Shown here piece after piece: positions 35,793-48,269 of a stretch of 64,000 nucleotides of DNA. This DNA is from Methylobacterium aerolatum (GTDB lineage Bacteria > Pseudomonadota > Alphaproteobacteria > Rhizobiales > Beijerinckiaceae): positions 90,740-154,739 of the forward strand of contig NZ_BPQE01000031.1 of NCBI RefSeq assembly GCF_022179085.1, given 5' to 3'. The position numbers and the translations under genes are program-made. Under the pieces are notes generated by a model, which had not been told where the DNA came from, did not search any database, and saw only the letters and a list, made by a program, of their open reading frames with translations. Within the stretch, counting starts at the first letter, position 1; each line of letters opens with the position of its first letter.

Positions 35793-36614
35793 ATGGACGC
35801 TCAGACCCCGACCGCTGCCGCGGCCGACGAGTTGCTGTTCAGCACGGACGAGGGCGGCATCGCCCGCATCGTCCTGAACCGCCCGCAGGCCCGCAACGCG
35901 CTCACCTTCGCAATGTACCAGGGCCTTATCGCCAGTTGCGAGGCCATCGCCGCGGACCCCTCGGTCAAGGTGCTCGTCATCACCGGGGCGGGCGAAAAGG
36001 CCTTCGCGGCGGGCACCGACATCGCGCAGTTCCGCAGCTTCCAGACGCCGGAGGACGCGCTGGGCTACGAGCGGTTCATGGACAAGGTGCTCGGCACGCT
36101 GGAGCGCGTGCGGGTGCCGACCGTTGCGGCCATCGCCGGAGCCTGCACCGGCGGCGGCGCGGCCATCGCGGCGGCCTGCGACCTGCGCATCGCCACCCAG
36201 GATGCGCGCTTCGGATTTCCCATCGCCCGGACCCTGGGCAACTGCCTCAGCCTCGGCAACCTCAAGCGGCTCTCCAACCTCGTGGGACCCGCGCGGGTGA
36301 AGGACATGATCTTCACCGCCCGCCTCCTCGGGGCGGAGGAGGCCCTCGCCATCGGGCTCGTCGGCGAGGTCGTCGAGGATCTCGCCGCGCTCACGGCCCG
36401 GGTCGATGCCCTGGCCACCCTGCTGGCGGGCCATGCGCCGCTGACGATGCAGGCCACGAAGGAAGGCCTGCGCCGCCTCTCGGAGGATCCCGCCGTGGAG
36501 GGCGAGTCCCATCCGGGGGACGACCTCATCCTGCAATGCTACATGAGCGAGGATTTCCGCGAGGGCATGGAAGCCTTCCTCGCCAAGCGCCCGCCTCGGT
36601 GGCAGGGGCGCTGA
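35793..36614 (+). CDS. Crotonase-fold protein lacking both hydratase glutamates
   Basis: 273 residues from ATG at 35793; in-frame starts exist upstream but look unconserved. Oxyanion-hole segments are ITGAGEKAFAAGTDIAQF and AGACTGGGAAIAAACDLRIA. At the two catalytic Glu positions of enoyl-CoA hydratase this protein has Ala (GGGAAIAA) and Ile (FGFPIARTLG), so ordinary hydration is not expected; related proteins act as isomerases, lyases or hydrolases. It lies 132 nt after the CoA-transferase gene and is likely co-expressed. A CoA-ester step after activation is the natural inference. Confidence 0.87.
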   Translation: MDAQTPTAAAADELLFSTDEGGIARIVLNRPQARNALTFAMYQGLIASCEAIAADPSVKVLVITGAGEKAFAAGTDIAQFRSFQTPEDALGYERFMDKVLGTLERVRVPTVAAIAGACTGGGAAIAAACDLRIATQDARFGFPIARTLGNCLSLGNLKRLSNLVGPARVKDMIFTARLLGAEEALAIGLVGEVVEDLAALTARVDALATLLAGHAPLTMQATKEGLRRLSEDPAVEGESHPGDDLILQCYMSEDFREGMEAFLAKRPPRWQGR

Positions 36615-36636
36615 ACCGCGCGTCCCACGTATCTCC

Positions 36637-36715
36637 GTCATTGCGGGCGGAGCGAGGCGATCCAGTCTGGAAGGGCCCACCGCCCTGGATTGCCTTGCTG
36701 TCGCTCGCGATGACG
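36637..36715. repeat. Family B inverted repeat, copy 4
   Basis: GTCATTGCGGGCGGAGCGAG at the left pairs with TGTCGCTCGCGATGACG at the right; the centre contains CCCTGGATTGCC. It lies between the convergent crotonase and xoxJ genes, so it may form the transcript end for both. Confidence 0.8.
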
Positions 36716-36752
36716 AAAGCGGTCGAGAAGAGGTAAACCGAGGCCGGGCTGG

Positions 36753-37610
36753 CTATTGCTCGCCCGGCGTCGCCAACTTGTTGTCGTCCTCATCGAGCAG
36801 CGGGACGTCGAAGTCGCGCAAGACCTTCTCGATGTCGGCGCGGCGCTTGCGCAGGACGTTGTTGAGCGAGCGCTTCCAGTCGTTCTCGCCGAGCCGCACG
36901 CCCATCGCGATGCGATACGCCATGGGCGGGCGCTCCGGCTCTTTGAGCAGGGGCGTGACGACCATGGGCGTGCCGCTCTGCTTGGCGAGCCAGCCCGCCG
37001 CCGGCCCCCAGAGCACGGCCGCGTCGATGTCCTTCGACGCCAGATCGGCGATCACCTCCGCCGACACGGTCTGATATTTCCGCGACGGATCGAGGGCGTA
37101 GGGCGCGTAGGCCTTCATCGAGGAGACAAGGCCGACCTCCCCCATCCGGTTGACCGGCGGCGTTCCGGCGATGACGCCGACCTTCTTGCCCTTGAGGCGG
37201 GGATCGTCGAGGGCGGCGATACCGTCCAGTTCGCCGGCACGGGTCACGATGGTGTAGGTGGACCGGTAATACGGGTTGGTGGTCTGGACGAGGTCGCTGC
37301 CGAAGGCTTGCCCGATCACGAGGTCGCACAGGCCGGTGCCGAGGGTGTTCCGCACGAAGCCGGGACCCTGCGTCAGCCAGTAATAGCGGACCTTGACCTT
37401 GAGTTCGTCGGCGATGATCGCCGCGATCTTGTTTTCGAAGCCGTCCTCCTTGCGCTCGGAGAACGGCATGTTGCCGGGATCGCCGCAGACGCGCAGGACG
37501 TCTGTCGTGACGGTATCCGGCAAATGCTGCGCGGCAGCCCCCTGCGCCACCGTCATCGACAGGGCGCAGAGGACCGCGAACTTGTGCGCTTGCGTGAAGG
37601 CGTGGGCCAT
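36753..37610 (-). CDS. xoxJ: XoxJ periplasmic binding protein of methanol oxidation
   Basis: 285 residues from ATG at 37610, sharing one base with the xoxG stop (TAATG). Signal peptide around FAVLCALSMTVAQGAAAQ. The mature part is a solute-binding-protein fold typical of quinoprotein-associated proteins: VLRVCGDPGNMPFSERKEDG, IIADELKVKVRYYWLTQGPG, GLCDLVIGQAF and AAVLWGPAAGWLAKQSG. XoxJ is thought to help activate or load the XoxF enzyme in the periplasm. Position directly after xoxF and xoxG supports the assignment over a general transporter binding protein. Confidence 0.93.
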   Translation of the reverse strand: MAHAFTQAHKFAVLCALSMTVAQGAAAQHLPDTVTTDVLRVCGDPGNMPFSERKEDGFENKIAAIIADELKVKVRYYWLTQGPGFVRNTLGTGLCDLVIGQAFGSDLVQTTNPYYRSTYTIVTRAGELDGIAALDDPRLKGKKVGVIAGTPPVNRMGEVGLVSSMKAYAPYALDPSRKYQTVSAEVIADLASKDIDAAVLWGPAAGWLAKQSGTPMVVTPLLKEPERPPMAYRIAMGVRLGENDWKRSLNNVLRKRRADIEKVLRDFDVPLLDEDDNKLATPGEQ

Positions 37611-38218
37611 TAGCTGCCCATGCACTCCTTCTCGGCCTTCTTCGCCGTCTCGGGCTTGTCTTCCTTTTCGCTCGGGCGAATGCGGCCGATGGCGCCGGAG
37701 GCGCGGGCCTTCAGGTAGACGTAGAGGTCGTCCGAGTAGCACATGACGTTCTTGTTATCACCGAAGGCCGGCATGACCTTCTGCTCGGAGGCGCTGACAT
37801 CCTGCTTGCCGCCCGCAAGGATGCCGACGAACTCCTCGTAGGAGAGGTGCTTCAGCGAATCCTTCAGGGCCGGCGCGTAGGTGGAGCCCATGCCGTCCGG
37901 GCCGTGGCAGACGTGGCACTCGGCGTGATAACGGCGGTAGCCGGAGTAGCTGTACCAGTCGAGCTTCTTGCCGTTGTCCGTGATGTGGAAGGTCGGATGA
38001 CCTTCGGAATCCAGATACTTGCCGTCCTCGACCTTGACGGCGGCGTTCTTCTTCAGGAGGTCCGGCTCGCTCTCGGCGGTCTTGTCGTCCTTGTTGATGG
38101 AATTGGCGAGAGCGGGATCGGACTTGGCATCCTCAGCATGTACGGCGACCGCGGACACGGTCGCTAGGGCGAGGGCGGCCAGAACAGGCCGCGTGATGAT
38201 GGCGCTGAGGTGAAGCAA
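37610..38218 (-). CDS. xoxG: XoxG cytochrome c(L), electron acceptor of XoxF
   Basis: 202 residues with signal peptide MLHLSAIITRPVLAALALATVSAVAVHA. One heme c site, Cys101-His-Val-Cys104-His105 in ECHVCHGPDGMGSTY. A plausible axial Met is Met149 in QKVMPAFGDN. It takes electrons from PQQ in XoxF and passes them to further cytochromes in the periplasm. The C-terminus is a charged extension (SEKEDKPETAKKAEKE). It lies 132 nt after xoxF, with a hairpin between, and overlaps xoxJ by one base. Confidence 0.95.
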   Translation of the reverse strand: MLHLSAIITRPVLAALALATVSAVAVHAEDAKSDPALANSINKDDKTAESEPDLLKKNAAVKVEDGKYLDSEGHPTFHITDNGKKLDWYSYSGYRRYHAECHVCHGPDGMGSTYAPALKDSLKHLSYEEFVGILAGGKQDVSASEQKVMPAFGDNKNVMCYSDDLYVYLKARASGAIGRIRPSEKEDKPETAKKAEKECMGS

Positions 38219-38294
38219 CGTGCTCGTCTCCCTTGATTAGGGTCTTTCCGTCTCCCTTCGGGCAGAGACCCCTTGAAAGCGTTCATATCATAAA

Positions 38295-38324
38295 GGTGCC
38301 GGCGCGGAAGCCCGCGCCGACACC
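38295..38324 (-). terminator. Strong hairpin between xoxF and xoxG (attenuating terminator)
   Basis: On the minus strand, GGTGTCGGCGCGG and CCGCGCCGGCACC form a 13-bp stem (one G-T pair) with loop GCTT, followed by TTTATGATAT. It lies 26 nt after the xoxF stop and 76 nt before the xoxG start. The weak T-run suggests partial read-through or a 3'-end stabiliser, giving more xoxF than xoxGJ mRNA. Confidence 0.72.
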
Positions 38325-38350
38325 CCTTATGTCTTCCAGACTGCGGCCGA

Positions 38351-40156
38351 TTAGTTCGGCAGGGCGAAGACCGTCAGCTGACCGCCGAGGTTGGTGTACT
38401 GCGACAGAGCCGCGTAGCCACCCACCGCGCCGAGGCCGGCGTTCGGGTCGGTCAGGCCGGCCGCGAGGCCGATGCCAGCCCAGCCGCCGACGCCCGAGAG
38501 GACGCCCACGTACTGCTTACCCTTGTTCTGGTAGGTCATCACGTTGCCGATGATGCCCGACGGAGTCTTGAACTTCCAGAGCTCCTTGCCGGTCTTGTCG
38601 TCGACAGCCTTGATGTAGCCTTCCAGCGTTCCGTAGAACACCACGTCACCGGCGGTGGCGAGAGCACCCGACCACACCGAGAACTGCTCCGGGTTCGACC
38701 ACTTGATCTTCCCGTTCACGCCGTCCCAGGCGATGAAGTTACCCATGCCGCCGTGCGAGTTCGGGGCCGGGTACATCGAGAGGGTCGCACCGACGTAGGG
38801 CTGGCCCGGGGTGTAGGTCACCCGGAACGGCTCGTAGTCCATGCAGACGTGGTTGGTGGGAACGTAGAACAGGTTGGTCTTCGGCGAGAAGGCAGCAGGC
38901 TGCTGGTCCTTGGTGCCGAGGGCCGCCGGGCAGATGCCCTTGGAGTTCACGTCCTCACCGTTCTGCTCGGTCGAGTACTTGGCGACGACGAGCGGACGGC
39001 CGTAGGTCTTGGAGCCCTTGTCCATGTCGACCTTGGTCGCCCAGTTCACCACCGGGTCGAACTTCTCGGCGACCAGGAGGGCGCCGGTCTCACGGTTCAG
39101 CGTGTAGCCGAAGCCGTTACGGTCGAAGTGGGTCAGGAGCGGCTGCTCCTTGCCGTCGATCTTCTGATCCGTGAGGATCATCTCGTTGATGCCGTCGAAG
39201 TCCCACTCGTCGTGGGGCGTCATCTGGTAGACCCACTTGGCCACGCCGGTGTCGGCGTTACGCGCCCAGATGGTCATGGAGTACTTGTTGTCGCCCGGGC
39301 GCTGCTTCGGGTTCCAGGTCGAGGGGTTGCCCGAGCCGTAGTACACGAGGTTCAGCTTGGGGTCGTACGAGTACCAGCCCCAGGTGCAGCCGCCGCCGGT
39401 CTTCCACTGATCGCCTTCCCAGGTCTTCAGCGAGGAGTCCTTGCCGACGGGCTTGCCGAGCTCGGTGGTCTTCTCCGGGTCGACCAGCATCTGGTCGTCC
39501 GGGCCTTCCGAGTAGCCGCGCCACACGAGCTTGCCGGTCTTCAGGTCGTAGGCGGTGACGTGGCACTGCACGCCGAACTCGCCGCCGGAGATGCCGACGA
39601 TGACCTTGTCCTTGACCGGGAGAACGGTCGCGGTGTTGGTCGCACCCTTGGCCGGGTCGCCGTTCTTGACCGACCAGTTCACCTTGCCGGTCTTCGCGTC
39701 GAGCGAGACGACGGTGGTGTCGGCCTGGTGCAGGAGGATCGTGCCGTCGGCGTAGGCGAGACCACGGTTGACCGTGTCACAGCACATGACCGGGATCACG
39801 GACGGGTCCTGCTTGGGCTCGTACTTCCACAGGATCTTGGCGTCGTGGTCGAGGTCGAGGGCGTACACGATGTTCGGGAACGGCGTGTGCACGTACATCA
39901 CGTTGCCGACGACGAGCGGGGCGCCCTCGTGGCCGCGCAGGACGCCGGTCGAGAACGTCCAGGCCACCTGGAGGTTCTTCACGTTGTCCTTGTTGATCTG
40001 GTCGAGCTTCGAGAAGCGCGTGTTGGCGTAGTCGACCGTCTGCAGCACCTGCTCGGCAGGGTTGGCAATACCCTTCAGGACGCTCTCGTTGGCGAGCGCC
40101 GGTGCAGCGACGGCTGCAACGCCCGCGCCAAGGGCGAGGAGATGTACCGCTCTCAT
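38351..40156 (-). CDS. xoxF: Lanthanide-dependent PQQ methanol dehydrogenase XoxF
   Basis: 601 residues from ATG at 40156, with GGAGGAA as ribosome site. Signal peptide [22 protein letters not shown]. It oxidises methanol in the periplasm with PQQ and a lanthanide ion. The beta-propeller blades contain the W-motifs typical of quinoproteins. The adjacent-cysteine ring lies in [19 protein letters not shown]. In [12 protein letters not shown], Asp319 is the catalytic Asp and Asp321 is the extra carboxylate that marks lanthanide enzymes; calcium-type MxaF has Ala there. The pattern and xoxGJ neighbours fit the XoxF5 clade of Methylobacterium. Two earlier in-frame starts add only a few residues. 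Confidence 0.98.
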   Translation of the reverse strand: MRAVHLLALGAGVAAVAAPALANESVLKGIANPAEQVLQTVDYANTRFSKLDQINKDNVKNLQVAWTFSTGVLRGHEGAPLVVGNVMYVHTPFPNIVYALDLDHDAKILWKYEPKQDPSVIPVMCCDTVNRGLAYADGTILLHQADTTVVSLDAKTGKVNWSVKNGDPAKGATNTATVLPVKDKVIVGISGGEFGVQCHVTAYDLKTGKLVWRGYSEGPDDQMLVDPEKTTELGKPVGKDSSLKTWEGDQWKTGGGCTWGWYSYDPKLNLVYYGSGNPSTWNPKQRPGDNKYSMTIWARNADTGVAKWVYQMTPHDEWDFDGINEMILTDQKIDGKEQPLLTHFDRNGFGYTLNRETGALLVAEKFDPVVNWATKVDMDKGSKTYGRPLVVAKYSTEQNGEDVNSKGICPAALGTKDQQPAAFSPKTNLFYVPTNHVCMDYEPFRVTYTPGQPYVGATLSMYPAPNSHGGMGNFIAWDGVNGKIKWSNPEQFSVWSGALATAGDVVFYGTLEGYIKAVDDKTGKELWKFKTPSGIIGNVMTYQNKGKQYVGVLSGVGGWAGIGLAAGLTDPNAGLGAVGGYAALSQYTNLGGQLTVFALPN

Positions 40157-40827
40157 GGAATTCCTCCGACAAGTCATTAAAAGTCACCGGACACGCCAGT
40201 AGCGATATCCTTTGATCTTCGACCTGACACTTTCGCTACAGGGATAGAGCCTCGATAGCGGGCAGTTTGGGTGACGGAGATCTTTCGATCACCGGCCAGA
40301 GACCTCCCATCCCCTTAGGAGGTCTCCTCGAAACCGAAGCTGGGACGGACCTTAAGAGATTTTTGAGCGCCGTCAACACGCAGTTTTTGGCACAACAGCC
40401 GCCGCGGCGCGGTTACGCTTTGTCATCACTGAAGCATTTTCTGGCTTTTGCTTTGCACCGGCCGATGGTGCATCGCGCCAAAAAGCTTGGTTCTTTCTTC
40501 TCGCCATCTTCCGCGACGGGCCGACCGCAACCTCGACGAGCGCTGACTTTTCATGGGGTTGGCGAAAGGACTGGTTGCACGGACGGCCTGATCCGCGTCC
40601 GATCCCGTCTTTTGCATTGCAACAGGCCGGGCACCGGGGCCGCGCCTGCCGAACCGGGAAACCGGGAAAGCTCGGCAATAAATTGCGCCCTCTCGCCGCA
40701 GTTTTCGCCCGTGCCGGACGGGAGAATTCGGCAATCCCCAGGGTTGCGCCCGCGCTTCCGGCGCGCCGAATCCCATCCGCGCGAGGTCATTCGGCGAGAA
40801 TCGGCGCTAGTGGCCCGGCAGGAAAAT
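40157..40827. promoter_or_regulatory. Upstream region of xoxF, no gene supported
   Basis: 671 bp without a supported gene between the 95-aa ORF and xoxF. From about 40160 to 40560 it is AT-richer than flanking DNA, with runs such as AGAGATTTTTGAGCG (40355) and CACGCAGTTTTTGGCAC. A perfect 11-bp inverted repeat, TTGCATTGCAA, sits at 40612-40622, about 456 bp upstream of the xoxF start. The xoxF promoter and regulator sites must lie here, but I cannot place -35/-10 boxes with confidence. A 217-codon frame on the plus strand (40267-40920) crosses it but looks non-coding. Confidence 0.5.
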
Positions 40828-41115
40828 TCAGAGAGGGGGAATCGGGCCGACCGTTTCGAACTCTGCGACGTCGTCGACGAGGTCGGTCAGCGAAATCGGG
40901 AGCGTTCGTCCGGTCTTTAGGCGGAGGACCGCGTCCGGCTCCATCCAGATCGGCCTGAGTCCCGCGTGGCGACCGATGAGAGTGCCATGGGCGAATCGCC
41001 CCTGCGGGCCCTGTTCCAGGACGAACCGGTACCGCACGCGCACGGCTTCGCACCCTTCGGCGGAGACGAGGCCGCGACCTGTGATCGTGTGCGGGTGGTC
41101 CTCGAACTCGGACAT
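40828..41115 (-). CDS. Hypothetical 95-residue protein
   Basis: Begins MSEFEDHPHTITGRGLVSAE and reads as a small beta-rich protein (VRVRYRFVLEQGPQGRFAHG, PDAVLRLKTGRTLPISLTDL). No signal peptide or membrane span, and no family recognised. Codon use is like its neighbours, with G/C at third positions. It lies 85 nt after the rnd stop on the same strand and could be its second cistron, or an independent gene upstream of xoxF. Confidence 0.65.
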   Translation of the reverse strand: MSEFEDHPHTITGRGLVSAEGCEAVRVRYRFVLEQGPQGRFAHGTLIGRHAGLRPIWMEPDAVLRLKTGRTLPISLTDLVDDVAEFETVGPIPPL

Positions 41116-41200
41116 GCGCTCCGGATCGGCCGGGAGAAAGTGGCAACGTCATTGCCGCTTATCCCCGGCGCGGGCGCTTGTCACCCGGCGCGGCGCGGTT

Positions 41201-44433
<3,233 letters not shown>

Positions 44434-44543
44434 GGCCGTCGCCGTCACCGCGAACGCGGTGAGGCGACCGGGGTCAGCGGGACGACTCCCGGCGGGGCGC
44501 ATCCCCGGGTCGTTCCGCTGCGCGCGCGAGGACGGTAGAGGGT

Positions 44544-45413
44544 ATGAGCGACCTCACGGCCATCGTCGTCGCCCATGACAGCGCCGACGCCCTCCCCTCC
44601 TGCCTCGCGGCCCTGGCGCGCGAGGGCGTGCCGGCCATCGTCGTGGACAATGCGAGCCGCGACGCCTCCGTCGCGGTGGCCGAGGCGGCGGGCGCGCGCG
44701 TGGTGCGCAACGTCCGCAACGAGGGCTACGGAAGGGCCAACAACATCGGCATCCGGGCCGCCGAGGGCGCCCGCCACGTCCTGATCGTCAACCCCGACGT
44801 CGCGTTGCAGCCGGGCGCCGCCGCGGCCCTCCTGCGGGCGGTCCGGGACTGGCCGGATGCGGGGCTCTACTCTCCCCGGATCGTGGAGCCGGACGGGCGG
44901 TTCTTCTATCAGCCCCGCTCGCTCCTCGCGGCCTACCTGACAAACCCGCCGGGACGGCGCGACCTGCCGGAGGGCGACGCCTGCGCGCCCTTCCTCTCGG
45001 GCGCCTGCCTCATGGTGGAGCGCGGCCTCTTCCTCGCCCTCGGCGGGTTCGACGAGGCGATCTTCCTCTTCTACGAGGACGACGACCTGTGCCGCCGGAT
45101 CGCCGACACCGGCCGGGCGCTCATCCATGTCCACGGGGCGGTGGCCCTGCACGGGCGCGGGCGGTCTTCGGCGCCCGAGCGGGGGCGGGTCTTCCGCTCC
45201 CGGTGGCATCTCGCGTGGTCGCGGGCGCATGTCAGCCGGAAATACGGCCTTCCCGATCCGAGCCTGCCGACGCTCCTCGTCAACCTGCCGAAGGCCGCCC
45301 TCGCCGCCCTCGCCTTCCGCCGCGCGGGCTTCGAGCGCTACGGCGGATCGGTGGCCGGGGCCTGGGCCGCGTGGCGGGGGCGGGATGCGATCCGGCGTGA
45401 GGGCCTCCGATGA
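44544..45413 (+). CDS. GT2-family glycosyltransferase (rhamnosyltransferase-like)
   Basis: 289 residues. The N-terminal GT-A fold has LTAIVVAHDSADALPSCLAA, VVDNASRD, NEGYGRANNIGI and VLIVNPDV with the metal-binding Asp. FLSGACLMVERGLFLALGGF and DEAIFLFYEDDDLCRRI are the acceptor and catalytic-base parts. Enzymes of this subtype add rhamnose or similar sugars to lipopolysaccharide or exopolysaccharide. A C-terminal hydrophobic stretch (LLVNLPKAALAALAFR) may sit at the membrane. The next small gene overlaps its stop by 4 nt (ATGA). Confidence 0.88.
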   Translation: MSDLTAIVVAHDSADALPSCLAALAREGVPAIVVDNASRDASVAVAEAAGARVVRNVRNEGYGRANNIGIRAAEGARHVLIVNPDVALQPGAAAALLRAVRDWPDAGLYSPRIVEPDGRFFYQPRSLLAAYLTNPPGRRDLPEGDACAPFLSGACLMVERGLFLALGGFDEAIFLFYEDDDLCRRIADTGRALIHVHGAVALHGRGRSSAPERGRVFRSRWHLAWSRAHVSRKYGLPDPSLPTLLVNLPKAALAALAFRRAGFERYGGSVAGAWAAWRGRDAIRREGLR

Positions 45414-45706
45414 GCCTCGCGCCACCCTTGGCGGCGGCCTTCGCCCTCGCCGCGCGCCTCCTCGCCACCGAGGGGTTCGAGGCTGAGGCGTGGAACGAGC
45501 GCCGCGATACCCTCTACCTTCGCCGGTCCGGCAGCCCGTTCTTCCTCAGGCTGTCGAACCATGCCCGGACGGCCAAGCAGCGCCGCCGCCGGACCGACAT
45601 CCTCACGAGCCTCGTCCTCGATCGCCCATGCTCCCCGGAGCGGCTCGTCGCCCTGGTGCGCGGTGCCGTGCGGGACTTCGAGGCGAACGCGGCGCGGCGT
45701 CCTTAG
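45410..45706 (+). CDS. Hypothetical 98-residue protein coupled to the GT2 gene
   Basis: Starts within the glycosyltransferase stop (ATGA overlap), so translational coupling is likely. LAAAFALAARLLATEGFEAE could be a helix, followed by RRDTLYLRRSGSPFFLRLSN and a basic segment (ARTAKQRRRRTDILTSLVLD). No motif or family recognised; possibly a helper of the glycosyltransferase, or a small nucleic-acid-binding protein. Its TAG stop is immediately joined to family A repeat copy 3. Confidence 0.62.
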   Translation: MSLAPPLAAAFALAARLLATEGFEAEAWNERRDTLYLRRSGSPFFLRLSNHARTAKQRRRRTDILTSLVLDRPCSPERLVALVRGAVRDFEANAARRP

Positions 45707-45808
45707 TGCAGGGAAGCCCTCGCCTCGTTCATGCGGGCCTGCACTCGTGAATTGTTTTTGCTTCGATTTTTCCGGTCTCGGCTGACGCCTCCGTCCGGAT
45801 CGATGCAC
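45706..45808 (+). repeat. Family A palindromic repeat, copy 3 (abuts a stop codon)
   Basis: Begins at the last base of the preceding TAG stop as GTGCAGGGAAGCCCTCGCCT, and ends CCGGATCGATGCAC. First hairpin GTGCAG...CTGCAC; the second half contains GCTTCGATTTTTCCGG pairing with CCGGATCGATGC. Same length and layout as copies 1 and 2. Confidence 0.87.
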
Positions 45809-45837
45809 GTCAGCGGCCGTCGAGACTTCCGGATCGC

Positions 45838-45871
45838 CCCCCTCCGCCGCCCGCGAGGGCGGCGGAGGGGG
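45838..45871. terminator. Hairpin between convergent genes, possible bidirectional terminator
   Basis: A 15-bp perfect stem CCCCCTCCGCCGCCC/GGGCGGCGGAGGGGG with loop GCGA, then TTGTGTCC. It ends 7 nt from the maeB stop and follows repeat copy 3, so it can end transcripts from both sides. The T-run is poor. Confidence 0.62.
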
Positions 45872-45878
45872 TTGTGTC

Positions 45879-48209
45879 CTACTCCGAGGACATGGCCGCC
45901 CCGGCCTCACCGCCCTCATGCGGGGTGCTGTCGACCGATTGCGCCTCGACCACCGCCGCCGCCGTGACGTTGACGATGCCGCGCGCCGTCACCGAGGGGG
46001 TGAGGATGTGGGCGGGCTTGGCCGGGCCGATCAGCAGGGGCCCGACGGGCAGCGCGTCGGCCAGCACCTTCGCGAACTGGAAGGCGATGTTGGCCGCGTC
46101 CAGGTTCGGGAACACGAGCAGGTTGGCCGCGCCTTTCAGGCGCGAGCCGGGCAGGACCCGGTCGCGGACCATCTCCTTGAGGGCCGAATCGGCCTGCATC
46201 TCGCCATCGACCTGAAGGCTCGGATCGCGCTCCTCGATGATCGCCAGGGCCTCGCGCATCTTCATGGCCGAGGCGGAGTCCGACTGCCCGAAATCCGAGT
46301 GGCTGAGCAGCGCGATCTTGGGCGTGATGCCGAAGCGGGCGACGTGGCTCGCGCTCGCCTGGGCGATCTCCGCGATCTCCTCGGCGGTCGGGTTCTGGCG
46401 GACATGGGTGTCGGTTAGGAAGTAGGGACCCTCGTTGGTGATGATCAGGCTCATCGCCGCGAGCTGCTTGATGCCCGGCTGAAGGCCGATCACGTCGCGG
46501 ATGATCCGCAGGCGGGTCTCGAACCGGCCTTCGAGGCCGCAGATCAGGGCGTCCGCCTCGCCCCGCCGCACGGCGATGGCGCCGATGATGGTGCTGTTGG
46601 TGCGCACCAGGGTACGCGCGGCATCCGGGGTGATGCCCTTGCGGCCCGCGACCTCGAGATAGGTCTGGACGTAGGAGCGGTAGCGGGGATCGTCCTCGGG
46701 GTCGATCAGTTCGACGTCCCGGCCGAGGTGGAAGGACAGGCCGAAGCGCTTCATCCGGGTCTCGACCACCCGCGGGCGACCGACGAGGATCGGCTTGGCG
46801 ACCTTGTCCTCGAGGATGGCCTGCACCGCGCGCAGCGTCCGCTCATCCTCGCCCTCGGCGTAGATCACCCGCTTCGGGTTTTCCTTCGCCTTGGAGAACA
46901 GCGGCTTCATGATGAGGCCGGAGCGGTGGACGAACCGGTCCAGGCTCTCGGTATAGGCGGCGATGTCCTCCAGCGGGCGTCCGGCAACCCCGGAATCCAT
47001 CGCCGCCTGGGCCACGGCGGGGGCGATGCGCAGGATCAGGCGGGGGTCGAAGGGGCTCGGGATCAGGGATTTCGGGCCGAAGGGCCGTGCCTCGCCGCCA
47101 TAGGCGCGGGCGACGACGTCCGAGGTGGTCTCGTGGGCGAGGCCCGCGATAGCCTTCACGGCGGCCTTCTTCATCTCCTCGTTGATCTTGTGGGCGCCGA
47201 CATCCAGCGCGCCGCGGAAGATGTAGGGGAAGCAGAGGACATTGTTGACCTGGTTCGGGAAGTCGGACCGGCCGGTGCAGATCATCGCGTCCGGCCGCTC
47301 CTTCTCCGCGAGGTCGGGCATGATCTCCGGGTAGGGGTTGGCGAGCGCCATGATGAGCGGCTTCGGCGCCATCTCGCGCAGGAATTCCGGCTTGAGCACC
47401 CCACCGGCGGAGAGGCCGATGAACACGTCGGCTCCGGGGATCACCTCGGCAAGGGTCCGCTTCTCGGTCTCCTGCGCGTAGACGTCCTTCCAGCGGTCCA
47501 TCAGCTCCGGGCGGCCCTTGTAGACCACGCCCTTGATGTCCGTGACCGTGATGTTCTCGACCCGGGCGCCCAGCGACACGAGGAGGTTGAGGCAGGCGAG
47601 CGCCGCCGCGCCGGCGCCTGAGGTCACGATCCGCACGCTCTCCAGGCTTTTGCCCGCGAGCTCCAGCCCGTTCAGCACCGCCGCCGCGACGATGATCGCC
47701 GTGCCGTGCTGGTCGTCGTGGAAGACCGGGATGTTCATCCGCGCCCGGCACTGCTCCTCGACCTCGAAGCACTCCGGCGCCTTAATGTCCTCCAGGTTGA
47801 TGCCGCCGAAGGTCGGCTCGAGGGCGCAGACCACGTCGACGAGCTTGGTCACGTCCTTCTGGTCGACTTCGATGTCGAACACGTCGATGCCGGCGAACTT
47901 CTTGAACAGGACCGCCTTGCCTTCCATCACCGGCTTCGAAGCCAGGGGGCCGATGTCGCCGAGGCCGAGCACGGCCGTGCCGTTGGACAGCACCGCCACG
48001 AGGTTCTGGCGGATGGTGAGGTTGGCGGCCTCCTGCGGGTCGTCGTGGATCGCCATGCAGGCGGCGGCGACGCCGGGCGAGTAGGCGAGCGCGAGGTCGC
48101 GCTGGTTGCCGAGGGGCTTCGTCGCCTGGATCTCGAGCTTTCCGGGCTGCGGCAGCCGATGATAGATGAGCGCCCCGGCCTTGAGATCATCGGACATGTT
48201 GTCGGCCAT
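45879..48209 (-). CDS. maeB: NADP-dependent malic enzyme with phosphotransacetylase-like domain
   Basis: 776 residues. It converts malate to pyruvate and CO2 with NADP. Residues 1 to about 430 form the malic domain: [60 protein letters not shown] with the metal carboxylates, [16 protein letters not shown] as the NAD(P) loop, and [11 protein letters not shown]. About residues 440-776 resemble phosphotransacetylase ([20 protein letters not shown] ... [18 protein letters not shown]), a regulatory acetyl-CoA-sensing part in MaeB-type enzymes. In a methylotroph it can supply pyruvate or NADPH. It diverges from the acyltransferase gene. Confidence 0.96.
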   Translation of the reverse strand: MADNMSDDLKAGALIYHRLPQPGKLEIQATKPLGNQRDLALAYSPGVAAACMAIHDDPQEAANLTIRQNLVAVLSNGTAVLGLGDIGPLASKPVMEGKAVLFKKFAGIDVFDIEVDQKDVTKLVDVVCALEPTFGGINLEDIKAPECFEVEEQCRARMNIPVFHDDQHGTAIIVAAAVLNGLELAGKSLESVRIVTSGAGAAALACLNLLVSLGARVENITVTDIKGVVYKGRPELMDRWKDVYAQETEKRTLAEVIPGADVFIGLSAGGVLKPEFLREMAPKPLIMALANPYPEIMPDLAEKERPDAMICTGRSDFPNQVNNVLCFPYIFRGALDVGAHKINEEMKKAAVKAIAGLAHETTSDVVARAYGGEARPFGPKSLIPSPFDPRLILRIAPAVAQAAMDSGVAGRPLEDIAAYTESLDRFVHRSGLIMKPLFSKAKENPKRVIYAEGEDERTLRAVQAILEDKVAKPILVGRPRVVETRMKRFGLSFHLGRDVELIDPEDDPRYRSYVQTYLEVAGRKGITPDAARTLVRTNSTIIGAIAVRRGEADALICGLEGRFETRLRIIRDVIGLQPGIKQLAAMSLIITNEGPYFLTDTHVRQNPTAEEIAEIAQASASHVARFGITPKIALLSHSDFGQSDSASAMKMREALAIIEERDPSLQVDGEMQADSALKEMVRDRVLPGSRLKGAANLLVFPNLDAANIAFQFAKVLADALPVGPLLIGPAKPAHILTPSVTARGIVNVTAAAVVEAQSVDSTPHEGGEAGAAMSSE

Positions 48210-48269
48210 CGATCGGGCTCCTGCTCGTCCAGCTCAGCGCATTGTCCGTCGGCCGGACGGAGATGCGTC

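Noticed and set aside
38753-40180. 475-codon plus-strand frame opposite xoxF
   Set aside because: Antisense shadow of xoxF; Val/Arg/His-rich and no recognised domain.
40267-40920. 217-codon plus-strand frame upstream of xoxF
   Set aside because: Codon pattern irregular, no ribosome site, overlaps the better-supported 95-residue ORF on the other strand.
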